NCBI RefSeq assembly: GCF_030283205.1
Contig: NZ_JASNWF010000014.1
Coordinates: 248,001 to 312,000 of the forward strand
Origin: Actinomadura opuntiae
Lineage (GTDB): Bacteria; Actinomycetota; Actinomycetes; Streptosporangiales; Streptosporangiaceae
Direction: 5' to 3'
DNA length: 64,000 bases
The notes beneath the pieces are model-generated. The model was not told the DNA's origin, did not search any database, and worked only from the letters and a program-made list of their open reading frames with translations. Made by a program: the position numbers and the translations under genes. Numbering within the stretch: the stretch's first letter is position 1; the number at the start of each line of letters is the position of its first letter. Shown here one piece after another: positions 8,628-17,422 of this stretch.

Positions 8628-9239
8628 TCACCGCCGGACGGCCGTCCAGGCGGTGGTCTCCAGGCGGCCGGTGTTGCCCAGGTCGAGCGGGCCGTTGGAC
8701 GGGAGGACGACGACGGGCCGCCCCGGCGCCGGCCGGACCTCCAGGTAGCTGCCGTTGACGGCCACGGTGGTCGACTCGGTGACCAGGTTGCGCCAGACGA
8801 TCACGATGCGGGCGGACGCGCCCGGCGCGACCGTCAGCGGCTTCGGCCCTGGGTCCTTGACCTCGCGCGTTCCATTGACGGGCCGCACGTCGAACGGCTG
8901 CCGGTCCTTGTCGAGGATGCGCAGCGCCGGGTAGCCGTTCAGCCTGTACGGCCGCGTCCCGCAGTTGTGCAGGTCGACGGCGGCCGCGCGCAGGCCCATC
9001 GCCGCGTCGGGGACGTCCATCGAGAGGCTGACGCCGTCCGCCGAGCAGGGCGTTCGCGGCGCGGGCGTGGGCGACCGCACGCTCGGAAGGGGAGACGGCC
9101 GGCTCGTCGCGGTACCGGGTACGGGCGGGACGCCGGACGCGCCGCCGGCCTCCGAACCGCAGGCCGCGGCGCCCAGCACGGCGGCCAGCGCTCCCGCCGC
9201 CACGGCAAGCCGCCACAGACCCCCCGAAGTACCGTCCAT
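8628..9239 (-). CDS. DUF4232-type lipoprotein
   Basis: A 203-residue secreted protein. It has a signal peptide ending in a lipobox-like GAAACGS with the lipidated Cys at residue 27, then a Pro/Ser/Thr-rich linker to about residue 65. The globular domain, with two spaced cysteines, reads CSADGVSLSMD...VDLHNCGTRPYRLNGYPAL and fits the DUF4232 pattern common in actinomycete lipoproteins of unknown role. I use ATG at 9239, which places the charged N-terminus directly before the hydrophobic stretch. An in-frame start 22 codons upstream is possible. Confidence 0.75.
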   Translation of the reverse strand: MDGTSGGLWRLAVAAGALAAVLGAAACGSEAGGASGVPPVPGTATSRPSPLPSVRSPTPAPRTPCSADGVSLSMDVPDAAMGLRAAAVDLHNCGTRPYRLNGYPALRILDKDRQPFDVRPVNGTREVKDPGPKPLTVAPGASARIVIVWRNLVTESTTVAVNGSYLEVRPAPGRPVVVLPSNGPLDLGNTGRLETTAWTAVRR

Positions 9240-9307
9240 CCGCCGATCATTCCAGACGGACGCCGCGAAACGCCCTCCATGGGCGCATCGGCACACCATC
9301 GACACAT

Positions 9308-9340
9308 CCGGCGGGGGCGCCGGCCCGGCGCCCCCGCCGG
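9308..9340 (-). terminator. Strong hairpin terminator after PucR gene
   Basis: Perfect 14-base arms (CCGGCGGGGGCGCC and complement) around a 5-base loop lie 4 bases beyond the PucR stop on the minus strand. It should separate the PucR gene from the downstream DUF4232 gene. Confidence 0.75.
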
Positions 9341-9344
9341 GCGG

Positions 9345-10613
9345 TCACTTGAGGCGGCGCAGCTGCGACGGCGGGTGGGAGACGGGCGTGGGGCGGCGCG
9401 GCCCGGCCGCCCCGGGGCGGCGGGAGCGCAGGAACGCGGCGCGCAGCGCCACCTCGATGCCGAACCGGGCCTCGGGGTCGTCGAGCTCCGCGCCGAAGGT
9501 CTGCTCGATCTTGCGCATCCGGTACCGGACGGTCTGCGGGTGGATGTGCAGCTGCTCGGCGATCTCGGCGGCGGTGCCGCGGGTGACCAGCCAGGTCCGC
9601 AGGGTCTCGGTGAGCCGGTCCTGCTGGCCGGGCGTCATGCCCTCCAGGATGCCGAGGCGGCGGCGGGTGAGCTGCTCGACGAGCGCCGGGTCCGACAGCA
9701 GCCAGAGCGTGACGAGGTTCTCCTCGCAGAGCACGATCGGCTCGTCGTCGAAGACGCCGTCGAGGGCCAGGGCGAGGGCCTGGCGGGCCCAGCGCAGCGA
9801 GTCGGCGGCCTGCGCGGGCGGCACGGTGAGGCCGACCGCGGCGCGGCGGCCCGGGACCGCGGCGCCCAGCATCGCGCGGCGCGCCTCGGTGAACGGGCCG
9901 GGCATCAGCAGGTGGGGCGCGTCGCACTCCAGGTCGGCGAGGACGTCCTCGTCCAGCGCCGTCCAGACGCAGCGGGCGTCGGGCTCGACGGCGACCAGGG
10001 TGACCTCGGCCGGAACGGTCCAGCCCGCGGTCTCGGCCGCCTCGGCGACGTCGCAGCCCGGCTCGTCCACGAGGCGGTGCAGGAGCCGGCGGCGCCGGTC
10101 GTCCATCGCGGGGATGGGTCGGGCCCTGGCCTCCAGGTAGCCCTCCAGCGAGAACGCGGCGAGCTCGTCGAGGTAGACGAACAGGGCGTCGGCGAGGCGG
10201 GACATGACGGCGGAGGAGATGTCGTGGCGGGGCGCGACCTTCATGACGCGCCGCCACGCGACCTGCCCGCCGATCCGGTAGGCGGCCTGGAGGCTGTCCA
10301 TGCTGCGGCCCTCGTGCGCCTCGTACTGGCCGAGCATGCGGGCCGTGCCGGCGCAGCCGTCGCTGACGGGCGGCGCGCCGGGCGGCGCGGCCACGCGGTC
10401 GGCGAACGCCGACAGGCTGTGCTCCACGCTGATCCGCAGCACGTGCCCGTACGGCCCGTCGATCGGGCGGGCGTACTCGGGGATGGCGCGGCGGATCTCG
10501 GCGACGATCTCCTCGGCGAGGCTGGGCAGTTCGGGACGCATGATCCGGGCGAGCCGCGGCGGGAGCGGGGCCGAGCGCTCGGCGAGACCTCCATGGTCGA
10601 GGGTTCTGGTCAT
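9345..10613 (-). CDS. PucR/CdaR-type transcriptional regulator
   Basis: A 422-residue regulator. The C-terminal helix-turn-helix of the PucR family is plain: LVTRGTAAEIAEQLHIHPQTVRYRMRKIEQTFG, with HPQTVRYR at residues 358-365, preceded by a GGDEF-like/CdaR-type domain (AADSLRWARQALALAL). The N-terminal 160 residues are helical, resembling the RsbRD-type N-terminal domain often seen in these proteins. Such regulators control purine, amino acid or secondary metabolism, and the target here is unknown. A second protein of the same architecture is at 52258-53466. The last 30 residues are a basic, proline-rich tail. Confidence 0.85.
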   Translation of the reverse strand: MTRTLDHGGLAERSAPLPPRLARIMRPELPSLAEEIVAEIRRAIPEYARPIDGPYGHVLRISVEHSLSAFADRVAAPPGAPPVSDGCAGTARMLGQYEAHEGRSMDSLQAAYRIGGQVAWRRVMKVAPRHDISSAVMSRLADALFVYLDELAAFSLEGYLEARARPIPAMDDRRRRLLHRLVDEPGCDVAEAAETAGWTVPAEVTLVAVEPDARCVWTALDEDVLADLECDAPHLLMPGPFTEARRAMLGAAVPGRRAAVGLTVPPAQAADSLRWARQALALALDGVFDDEPIVLCEENLVTLWLLSDPALVEQLTRRRLGILEGMTPGQQDRLTETLRTWLVTRGTAAEIAEQLHIHPQTVRYRMRKIEQTFGAELDDPEARFGIEVALRAAFLRSRRPGAAGPRRPTPVSHPPSQLRRLK

Positions 10614-11016
10614 CGGGCACCTCCGTCACCGCGTTGCGCGGGGCCGGGGAGCGGGGGGTCGGGGCGGGGTCGCCCCTCCCGGCCCGGCCGGCGCGGGCGG
10701 CGGTAGTTCGAGACGGCGGACGGGGGTGGGACGCGCCGAGCGGGGACCCCGCGCGCCGTCCGTCCGCGGTCCAGGACGGTTCGACGGTACGCAGGGGGAC
10801 CGGGGGCGTTCTGTAGAGGAAAGGAACAAATCCCGGTACGCGCTGCTCACCTGCTTATAACCGGGCGCCGGGAGCCGATGTGAGGCGCTGACCTGCCCGT
10901 CGTCGATAAAGTGCCGAATGACAGGTCATATCCCGATTATTTATCGCCGGGTGTTAGAAAATAATTCGGATTCGCCCCGCTCCGGCTCGGCCGGGGCGGG
11001 GCGGATCGCGCGGCGG
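10614..11016. other. Intergenic region upstream of PucR gene
   Basis: These 403 bases separate two leftward genes. They contain the terminator at 10975-11001 and an AT-richer stretch around 10850-10970, unusual for this genome and probably promoter DNA for the PucR gene. I see no credible gene or RNA. Confidence 0.5.
10975..11001 (-). terminator. Rho-independent terminator of the serine hydrolase gene
   Basis: On the minus strand a 12-base stem with one wobble pair and a TCG-type triloop begins 15 bases after the stop at 11017. It is followed by an AT-rich stretch read as GAATTATTTTCTAA. Confidence 0.8.
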
Positions 11017-12159
11017 TCAGGCGCAGAAGGCGGTGTCGGCGGCCTTGGCGAGGTCGGCGCGGAACGTCTCGTCGTCCTCGTACTTCGTCTCGTTGTAGGT
11101 GATGATCGCCTGCCGGCGGCCGTCGGCGCTGGTGTAGGTCCAGGTCCGGTAGCCGGGGAAGCCGCCGTCGTGGCCCCACCCGTATCCGCAGGAGAACGCG
11201 ATGCGGGCGGCGCCGAGGCCGTAGTCCTCCACGACGCCGTCGTCGTTGACGGGGCGGACCGTCCGCAGCTCGCGCATCTGCTTCGCCGGCAGCAGCTTCC
11301 CGGTGAACAGGGCGCGGTGGAAGCGGGCCACGTCGTCGACGGTGCTGACGATGCCGCCGGCCGTGCGGGCGCTCGACGGGTTGATCAGCGTGCTGACGTC
11401 GCCGTAGTCGGCGTAGTAGCCGTGCACGTACGGGCCGGGGAACGCCGGGTCCGTCGTGGGGTAGTAGGTGTGCCGCAGCCGCAGCGGCGTGAAGATCCGC
11501 CGCTGGAACTCGTCCCCGACCCGGTGCCCGGTCGCCTTCTCGATGATCATTCCGGCGAGCATGTAGTTGGTGTTGGAGTAGTTCCAGGCCGTGCCCGGCG
11601 CGTACAGCGGCGGCTTCTCCATCGCGATCGCGACCAGCTCCTCGGGCGTCCAGGTGCGGGACGGGTCGGTCATCACGCGCGGGTCGGACGTGTAGTCGTT
11701 CAGCCCGCTGGTCTGCGCGAGCAGCTGCCGGACGGTGATCTTCGAGCCGTCGTTGCCGTTGGCCCGCACCAGGCCCGGCAGCCAGTGCTCGACGGTGTCG
11801 TCCAGGGACAGCCGGTGCTCGGCGGCGAGCTGGAGCACGACCGTCGAGGTGAACGTCTTGGTGACGCTGGCGACGCGGAACAGCAGCCGGGCGTCCATCG
11901 GCGCGCCGGTCGCCTTGTCGGACACGCCGGAGGTGACGTGCGCGACGCGTCCGCCGCGCCGCGTCAGGACGATCACGCCGGGCGCGCCGTCCGCGACCAG
12001 CTTGTCCGCGCGCTGCTGCACCTTCGCGTCCAGCCCCCGGCCGTGCGAGCCGGGCCGGGCGGCGGGCCCGGCGGCGGCGTTCGCGGCGGGCACGGCCGCG
12101 GCGGTGAGCGCGGCGCCGGCCAGCGCGGTGGACAGGACGCGGACCATCATGCGTGCCAT
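11017..12159 (-). CDS. Secreted serine hydrolase, beta-lactamase class C / D-alanyl-D-alanine carboxypeptidase type
   Basis: A 380-residue exported enzyme of the penicillin-binding-protein-like family (PF00144). An N-terminal signal peptide ends near AVPAANAAA (residue 30). The catalytic motifs are complete: SVTK at 98-101 (nucleophile and lysine), YSN at 194-196, and HDG at 330-332 in the position of the KTG/HxG box. The family includes esterases, DD-peptidases and beta-lactamases, and the substrate cannot be fixed from sequence. A paired cysteine set (residues about 324 and 379) may form a disulfide. It has its own terminator and is divergent from the monooxygenase gene. Confidence 0.9.
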   Translation of the reverse strand: MARMMVRVLSTALAGAALTAAAVPAANAAAGPAARPGSHGRGLDAKVQQRADKLVADGAPGVIVLTRRGGRVAHVTSGVSDKATGAPMDARLLFRVASVTKTFTSTVVLQLAAEHRLSLDDTVEHWLPGLVRANGNDGSKITVRQLLAQTSGLNDYTSDPRVMTDPSRTWTPEELVAIAMEKPPLYAPGTAWNYSNTNYMLAGMIIEKATGHRVGDEFQRRIFTPLRLRHTYYPTTDPAFPGPYVHGYYADYGDVSTLINPSSARTAGGIVSTVDDVARFHRALFTGKLLPAKQMRELRTVRPVNDDGVVEDYGLGAARIAFSCGYGWGHDGGFPGYRTWTYTSADGRRQAIITYNETKYEDDETFRADLAKAADTAFCA

Positions 12160-12246
12160 GGGGTTCTCCTCGGCGGCTCGGAAGCTGATGTGTCAACACT
12201 CCCGGCGCGGCGGCCGCGCCGCATTGGCCCTGGGCCCCGTCTCGGG

Positions 12247-12264
12247 GGTGTACCTGCCGACACC
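12247..12264. promoter_or_regulatory. Dyad GGTGT-N8-ACACC in the divergent promoter region
   Basis: The inverted repeat GGTGT-acctgccg-ACACC sits in the 165-base gap between the serine hydrolase and the monooxygenase. A shorter GTGT-CA-ACAC lies at 12190-12199 and a GC-rich dyad at 12204-12220. Any of these could be an operator; no regulator gene is adjacent. Confidence 0.3.
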
Positions 12265-12324
12265 TCCCCGGCCGCCCGCCCACGGGTTATATTCGACGAA
12301 CTATCCAATAGCGGGAGGTGCGTC

Positions 12325-13827
12325 GTGCCGGACACCGAGATCGCGATCATCGGGGCCGGGCTGAGCGGGATCGGGATGGGGATCGCCCTGCGGCGCGCGG
12401 GCATCGACGACTTCGTCGTCCTCGAACGCGCCGGCGACATCGGCGGGACGTGGCGCGACAACGTCTACCCGGGCGTCGGCGTGGACGTGCCCGCGCAGGC
12501 GTACCAGTTCAGCTTCGCGCTCAACCCGCGCTGGAGCCGGGTGTTCGCGCCCGGCGCCGAGGTCAAGGAGTACCTCGACGCGCTCGCCGACCGGTACGGG
12601 CTGCGCCGCCGCATCCGCCTGCACACCGAGGTCACCGAGCGCGTCTGGGACGAGGACGGCCGGTTCTGGCGGCTCCGGACGCCCGCCGGCGAGATCACCG
12701 CGCGGTTCGTGGTCAGCGCGATCGGCGCGTTCGTCGATCCGAGACCGGCCGACATCCCCGGCATCGACGACTTCACGGGCACGGTGCTGCGCTCGTCCTG
12801 CTGGGACCGCGGCCACGACCTCGCCGGCAGGCGGGTCGCGGTCATCGGGACGGGGGCCAGCGCCGTCCAGATCGTCCCGGAGATCGCGCGCCGCACCGCG
12901 CGGCTCGACGTCTACCAGCGCACCCCGATCTGGGTCGGCCCGAAGCTGGACGCGCCCATCCCGCGCCCGCTGCGGCGCCTGTTCCGCCGCGCGCCCCGCG
13001 TCCAGGAGGCGGTGCGGCGGGTCGCGACCCGGAGCGTCGAGATGGTGCTGATCGACCTGGTCGTCGGGCACGGCAGAGCGCCGTGGGTCGCGCACGGCGG
13101 CGCGCGGCTGGCGCGATCGGTCTGGTACCGGACGCAGGTCAAGGACCCGGACACCCGCCGGAGGCTCACCCCCGGCTACGGCCTCGGCTGCAAGCGCCCG
13201 TCCGTCTCCAACACCTACCTCAGGACGTTCAACCGCCCGGACGTCGCGCTGGTCACCGACCCCATCGACCGCGTCACGCCGACCGGCGTCCGCACGGCGG
13301 ACGGCCGGGTGCGGGAGGTGGACGCGATCGTCCTCGCGACCGGGTTCCGCCTGGCCAGCGACCCGGAGGTGTTCCGCCGGACGCCGGTGCGCGGCCGCGG
13401 CGGCTTCGACCTCGCGACGTTCTACACCGAGCACCGGCTCGCGTCCTACGAGGGGATCAGCATCCCCGGGCTGCCGAACCACTTCATGATGTTCGGGCCG
13501 TACGGCTGGGTCGGCGGCACCTGGCACCAGCTCGTCGAGACCACCTCGACCCACGTCGTGCGCGTGATCCAGGAGGCGCGCCGCCGGGGCGCGACCGCGG
13601 TCGAGGTGCGGCCCGAGCCGACCGAGCGCTGGACGCGGCGCATGCGCGAGCGCCTCGCCGGATCGCTGTGGGCGACCAACGGCTGCGCCACCGCCAACAG
13701 CTACTACTTCGACCACCACGGCGACACGCCCTACCTGAGGCCGACGAGCGCCGCGCAGGCCGCCCGCGCCGCCCGCACCTTCCCCCTGGACGACTACACC
13801 TACACGACACCGGCTTCGCCCGCGTAG
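12325..13827 (+). CDS. Flavin-containing monooxygenase, Baeyer-Villiger type-like
   Basis: A 500-residue FAD/NADPH monooxygenase. It has an N-terminal FAD Rossmann motif IIGAGLSGIG (residues 8-17), DIGGTWRDNVYPGVGVDVP typical of Baeyer-Villiger enzymes, and a second nucleotide motif VAVIGTGASAVQ near 171-182. ATGFRL follows near the C-terminal part. The expected fingerprint FxGxxxHxxxW(P/D) appears at 150-161 as FTGTVLRSSCWD, so the family histidine is Arg156. It may oxygenate ketones, steroids or other lipids, but the substrate is open. GTG at 12325 follows GGGAGG. Confidence 0.87.
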   Translation: MPDTEIAIIGAGLSGIGMGIALRRAGIDDFVVLERAGDIGGTWRDNVYPGVGVDVPAQAYQFSFALNPRWSRVFAPGAEVKEYLDALADRYGLRRRIRLHTEVTERVWDEDGRFWRLRTPAGEITARFVVSAIGAFVDPRPADIPGIDDFTGTVLRSSCWDRGHDLAGRRVAVIGTGASAVQIVPEIARRTARLDVYQRTPIWVGPKLDAPIPRPLRRLFRRAPRVQEAVRRVATRSVEMVLIDLVVGHGRAPWVAHGGARLARSVWYRTQVKDPDTRRRLTPGYGLGCKRPSVSNTYLRTFNRPDVALVTDPIDRVTPTGVRTADGRVREVDAIVLATGFRLASDPEVFRRTPVRGRGGFDLATFYTEHRLASYEGISIPGLPNHFMMFGPYGWVGGTWHQLVETTSTHVVRVIQEARRRGATAVEVRPEPTERWTRRMRERLAGSLWATNGCATANSYYFDHHGDTPYLRPTSAAQAARAARTFPLDDYTYTTPASPA

Positions 13828-13856
13828 AGGCACGGCGGCCGCCCGGTCAGGGGATC

Positions 13857-13874
13857 CTCGGCCCTCGGGCCGAG
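13857..13874 (+). terminator. Hairpin after monooxygenase gene
   Basis: CTCGGCC-CTCG-GGCCGAG lies 30 bases after the stop, and flanking CGGCGGC/GCCGCCG segments (13833-13839 and 13874-13880) can extend the fold. There is no T tract. Confidence 0.5.
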
Positions 13875-13931
13875 CCGCCGCTTCCCGGGCCAAGCTAAGG
13901 TCGCGGACGAACGACGACCGGGAGGCGGATC

Positions 13932-14666
13932 ATGGCAGTCCTGGAGAACAAGGCCGCCGTCGTGACGGGCGGCTCGCGCGGCATCGGCCGGGCGATCGTG
14001 GAGCGGCTCGCGCGGGACGGCGCACGGGTGGTGTTCAACTACGCCCGCAGCGACGAGGCCGCCGCCGAGCTGGTGCGGGAGGCGGGCGGCGACGTCCGCG
14101 CGGTCCGTCTCGACCTGGCCGAACGGGGCGCCGCGCAGCGGCTGATGGAGACGGCCGAGGAGCACCTGGGCGCGCTGGACATCCTGGTGAACAACGCCGC
14201 GTTGAGCTTCTCGCCCACCCCGCTCGCCGACACCGACGAAGAGCTGTTCCACCAGGTCATGGCCGTCAACCTGACGTCGGTCTTCCTCACGATCCGGCAC
14301 GCCGCCCGGCACATGCGCGACGGCGGGCGCATCGTCAACCTCTCCACGGTCAACACGGTGCGTCCCGTCCCCGGCATCGCGCTCTACGCCGCGAGCAAGG
14401 GCGCCGTCGAGCAGCTGACGGCCGTGGCCGCACAGGAGCTCGGGCCGCGCGGCATCACCGTTAACACCGTGTCCCCGGGCGCGACCGACACCGACCTGCT
14501 CCGCGACACCAACCCCGCGGACGCGCTGGAGACGGCCGCCGCCCTCACCCCGCTCCGCCGCCTCGGCCGCCCGTCCGACATCGCCGACGTCGTCGCCTTC
14601 CTCACCGGCCCGGAGGGCCGCTGGATCACCGCCCAGAACATCCGAGCCACCGGCGGCCTAGCCTGA
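13932..14666 (+). CDS. SDR-family oxidoreductase (3-oxoacyl-ACP reductase-like)
   Basis: A 244-residue classical short-chain dehydrogenase. It has the cofactor motif TGGSRGIG at 12-19, NNAA at 87-90, Asn113 in AVNLTS, and the active-site YAASK with Tyr152 and Lys156. The residue 13 before the tyrosine, where the catalytic serine usually sits, is Thr139, with Ser138 beside it. NADP(H)-dependent reduction of a keto group is expected; the substrate is unknown. ATG at 13932 follows GGGAGGCGG. Its stop overlaps the end of the convergent phosphotransferase gene by 9 bases. Confidence 0.88.
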   Translation: MAVLENKAAVVTGGSRGIGRAIVERLARDGARVVFNYARSDEAAAELVREAGGDVRAVRLDLAERGAAQRLMETAEEHLGALDILVNNAALSFSPTPLADTDEELFHQVMAVNLTSVFLTIRHAARHMRDGGRIVNLSTVNTVRPVPGIALYAASKGAVEQLTAVAAQELGPRGITVNTVSPGATDTDLLRDTNPADALETAAALTPLRRLGRPSDIADVVAFLTGPEGRWITAQNIRATGGLA

Positions 14667-15449
14667 CCCACCCCCACCGAGCAAGGCCCGCGCCCACAGC
14701 TCCTGCCGGTCCTCGATGTACTCGGCGTTGCCACGCCACGTATCCCCGTGCCCCTGCCCCCAGAGCGTCACCCATGGCTGGCGTCCAGCGGCGGCCTGCG
14801 CTCGCAGGAAGTCATGCATGGCCCGGGCACGCCGCCCGAGCAGCGGCACCAACTCGCGCCGCTGCCGTTCGTCCAGCCCGTAAGCATCGGCGAAGACGCC
14901 CAGCCGGACGGCTGCATCGGCTCGCCGCCACGCCGGATCGGCGGACAGCGGTATGAAGCTCTGGCAGGCGTAGGCGAGGTCCCACAGACGAGAACCGGGT
15001 GCGGCGGTGTCCCAGTCGATGAAGGCCCAAGCGCCATCGTCACCGGCGACGAGATTCCACGGCGCCAGGTCGTGATGGGCGATGATCTCGCAGGCATCGG
15101 GAGGAATCAGCACCTGCCAGCGAGCGTCCGGCGGTGGCGTGAAGCCCTGCACGGCGTCATGGAAGTCGCGGACGAGCCGGGCAACACGCTCGACGCTGTC
15201 CAGCCCGTCCATCAGGGCGAAATGGTCTGGCCACACCGTCGTGCCGGGAACGTAGGTCAGCACCTCGCGGCCTTGCTCGTCGATGCCCAGGGGGCGCGGC
15301 GCCGCGCGGAAACCGGCGTCGTGCAGGTGGGAGAGCAGTGCGTGGACGGCTGGGGTCCAGGGGCCTGCGGGGCGGCGGACGGTGTCGCCGATCCGCACCA
15401 CTCCGGCGCTGACGTTGCCGCCGGTCAGCGGTTGCTCGTCCTCGATCAT
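14658..15449 (-). CDS. Phosphotransferase (APH/choline-kinase fold)
   Basis: A 263-residue member of the aminoglycoside phosphotransferase superfamily. The catalytic loop HHDLAPWNLVAGD (Asp127, Asn132) and the metal-binding FIDWD (143-147) are intact. The N-terminal lobe is short, starts MIEDEQPLTGGNVSAGVVRIGDTVRR, and lacks an obvious conserved lysine; this is seen in a common actinobacterial subgroup, so resistance to an aminoglycoside should not be assumed. It begins 15 bases after the cupin stop, making it the probable last gene of the LysE-TetR-cupin run. Confidence 0.8.
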   Translation of the reverse strand: MIEDEQPLTGGNVSAGVVRIGDTVRRPAGPWTPAVHALLSHLHDAGFRAAPRPLGIDEQGREVLTYVPGTTVWPDHFALMDGLDSVERVARLVRDFHDAVQGFTPPPDARWQVLIPPDACEIIAHHDLAPWNLVAGDDGAWAFIDWDTAAPGSRLWDLAYACQSFIPLSADPAWRRADAAVRLGVFADAYGLDERQRRELVPLLGRRARAMHDFLRAQAAAGRQPWVTLWGQGHGDTWRGNAEYIEDRQELWARALLGGGGSG

Positions 15450-15464
15450 GCGGACACCCGGTCG

Positions 15465-16196
15465 TCAGTGGTCGGGGACGGTTAGTTCGGGGGATTCGCC
15501 GGGGGCGAGGGGGAAGTAGCCGAGGAACGTCACGCCGTCGTCTTGGGCGTCGAAGCGGGCGATGCGGGTGTTCTCGGGCTCGTAGAAGACGTCGCCGGGG
15601 CCGAGCACGGACGCGGGTTCGCCGTCGATCTGGTAGATCGCCGAGCCGGTCTCGATGCTGCCGAAGACCGGGCCGTTGTGGACGTGGAGCCCGGCCGCGT
15701 GTCCGGGCGCGATGGTGATGCGGCGGACCTCGACCCGCTGCGTGCTCCGCGGCGCAGGGAGGTGCTGGTCGAGCACCACTGAGCGGGTGATCGGCGGGAC
15801 GTCCTCGTCGTCGCGGCGGTACTCGTCGTCGGTGACGGGGGCGCCGGGCTCGGACGCGGCGCCGTCGGCGGAGACCGGCTCGATGGCCAGGTGGGTCATG
15901 GGAGCGGTGGGGGCGGCGCCGTGCCAGTGCCATTCACCTGGGGCGATGCGCACGGTGTCGCCTGCCCGGATCGTCTCGACGGGCCCGCCGCGGCGCTGCA
16001 CGCGTCCGGTGCCCTCGGTGACGACGAGCACCTGCCCGAGCGGGTGGCGGTGCCAGACGGTGCGTCCGCCGGGTGCGAAGCGGACGCTGTCGATCCGCGC
16101 GCCCGCCTCGGGCTCGGCGACGGGCTCGATCCAGGCGTCGCCGGTGATCCATTGCGACGGCGCGGCGGCACGGGTGGGCCTGCGGGTGATGTCCAT
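15465..16196 (-). CDS. Two-domain cupin protein
   Basis: A 243-residue bicupin. The first barrel contains TVWHRHPLGQVLVVTEGTG with metal-ligand-like His49, His51 and Gln55, and a second-motif histidine pair in GEWHWHG (90-92). The second barrel starts near 155 and has HAAGLHVHNGPVFG (His171, His173), but its later part lacks a clear second histidine. Quercetinase-like dioxygenases and many sensors share this build, and activity cannot be chosen. It lies 16 bases downstream of the TetR gene and 15 bases upstream of the phosphotransferase. Confidence 0.8.
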   Translation of the reverse strand: MDITRRPTRAAAPSQWITGDAWIEPVAEPEAGARIDSVRFAPGGRTVWHRHPLGQVLVVTEGTGRVQRRGGPVETIRAGDTVRIAPGEWHWHGAAPTAPMTHLAIEPVSADGAASEPGAPVTDDEYRRDDEDVPPITRSVVLDQHLPAPRSTQRVEVRRITIAPGHAAGLHVHNGPVFGSIETGSAIYQIDGEPASVLGPGDVFYEPENTRIARFDAQDDGVTFLGYFPLAPGESPELTVPDH

Positions 16197-16212
16197 GGTG
16201 GCCTTCCTAGGG

Positions 16213-16779
16213 TCAGTGGACGGTGCGTGCGCCGAGGAGCGCGAGGATGCCGGTGATCGCCTGGTCGAAGGGGTCGGCGGTGCCCGCGGCGCGGGCGAGG
16301 ACGTATCCGCCCTGGAGGGCGGCGACGATCGCTGCCGCGGTGGACGCGGGGTCCACGGCGGCGTCCAGCTCTCCGCAGTCGAGGCCCTCCTGGACCACCG
16401 CCGCCAGGCGCGCCCGCAGCCAGGTGAAGGTCTCCTCGACGGGTGCGCGGAGGGCGGGGACGGCCATGACGTCGGGGTCCTGGGTGAGCCGGCCGATGGG
16501 GCATCCCCGCAGGACGTCCCGTTCCCGGCGCAGGTACGCGGTGATCCGCTCGACCGCCGTGCCGGGGCCGGACAGCTGCGCGTCGACGGCGGCGCGCAGC
16601 TCGTCGGCGGTCCGGCGGATGGCCGCCTGCGCGAGGTCCTCTTTGCCGGTGAAGTGGTGGTACATGCTGCCCTGGCCCGCGCCGGCCCGCTGCTGGATGG
16701 TCTTCGGGCTGGTGCCGACGTAGCCGCGTTCCCACAGCAGCGCCCGCGTGCTCTCGACGAGCCGTTCCCTGGTGCTCAC
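16213..16779 (-). CDS. TetR family regulator, probably autoregulated
   Basis: About 188 residues from GTG at 16779. The DNA-binding part reads LVESTRALLWERGYVGTSPKTIQQRAGAGQGSMYHHFTGKEDLA, the full TetR helix-turn-helix. The C-terminal half, with DVLRGCPIGRLTQDP, resembles the YcdC/TetR_C subgroup often controlling oxidoreductases or exporters. A start five codons upstream (ATG 16794) would overlap the dyad TACC-AGTA-GGTA at 16794-16805, so I prefer the GTG. The dyad between LysE stop and TetR start suggests it represses itself, the cupin and the phosphotransferase. Confidence 0.85.
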   Translation of the reverse strand: MSTRERLVESTRALLWERGYVGTSPKTIQQRAGAGQGSMYHHFTGKEDLAQAAIRRTADELRAAVDAQLSGPGTAVERITAYLRRERDVLRGCPIGRLTQDPDVMAVPALRAPVEETFTWLRARLAAVVQEGLDCGELDAAVDPASTAAAIVAALQGGYVLARAAGTADPFDQAITGILALLGARTVH

Positions 16780-16793
16780 GCAAGCAGTGTACA

Positions 16794-16805
16794 TACCAGT
16801 AGGTA
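16794..16805. promoter_or_regulatory. Putative TetR operator TACC-AGTA-GGTA
   Basis: Inverted repeat TACC-AGTA-GGTA between the LysE stop and the TetR start on the minus strand, well placed to control the TetR-cupin-phosphotransferase genes. Confidence 0.5.
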
Positions 16806-16816
16806 CAGCCGTCCGT

Positions 16817-17422
16817 TCAGCCGTGCGGCACGACGAAGAGGACGACCGACGCCGCCAGCAGGCCGGCCATCGCGCAGCGGAAGACGAGCCAGGTCCGCGG
16901 GGTGCGGAGGAAGCGCTGGAGCGCGGCGCCGAACGCCAGCCAGGGCAGGCAACTGGGCAGCGCGGCCAGCAGGAACAGGACCGCGAACCCGACCGCTTGG
17001 CCCAGAGCGCCGCCGTGCCGGTCGAGGAACGTGGCGTCGGCCGCGGCGGCGATCAGCCACCCTTTGGGATTGGCCCACTGGAAGGCGGCCATGCCGAGGA
17101 ACCCGGTGGGCGCTTCCGCAGCCCCTTCGATGTGTTTTGCGGTCGCGATTCCCCAGGCCATCCAGCACAGCAGCGCGGCGCCACCCCATTTCAGAATTTC
17201 GAGCGTCCAGGCGTGGTCGAGGAGGAGGCCGCCGAGTCCGAGGGTGACGGCGAACAGCATCGCGGTCATCCCGATCACCTGCCCGAGCAGGCTCTTCATT
17301 CCTCGCCGCACGCCGACCCTGGCGCCGACGGCGGCCAGCATCACATTGCCAGGGCCGGGGGTTCCGGCGGCCACCGCGGCGAACGCCATGAACGCCATTA
17401 CCCGGCCGGAAGAGGATTCCAT
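16817..17422 (-). CDS. LysE/RhtB-family amino acid exporter
   Basis: A 201-residue membrane protein with about six hydrophobic segments, the normal size for the LysE/RhtB family. Family marks are visible: AAGTPGPGNVMLAAVGARVGVRRG near the N-terminus and FQWANPKGWLIA in the middle. It would export an amino acid or related compound across the plasma membrane. ATG at 17422 has GGAG 9 bases upstream. Its start faces the AraC gene across only 23 bases, so that regulator almost certainly controls it. The TetR gene follows 37 bases downstream. Confidence 0.88.
   Translation of the reverse strand: MESSSGRVMAFMAFAAVAAGTPGPGNVMLAAVGARVGVRRGMKSLLGQVIGMTAMLFAVTLGLGGLLLDHAWTLEILKWGGAALLCWMAWGIATAKHIEGAAEAPTGFLGMAAFQWANPKGWLIAAAADATFLDRHGGALGQAVGFAVLFLLAALPSCLPWLAFGAALQRFLRTPRTWLVFRCAMAGLLAASVVLFVVPHG

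Noticed and set aside
14658..15449. Aminoglycoside resistance gene
   Set aside because: The phosphotransferase fold is clear, but the N-terminal lobe is not like known resistance enzymes and the context is metabolic.
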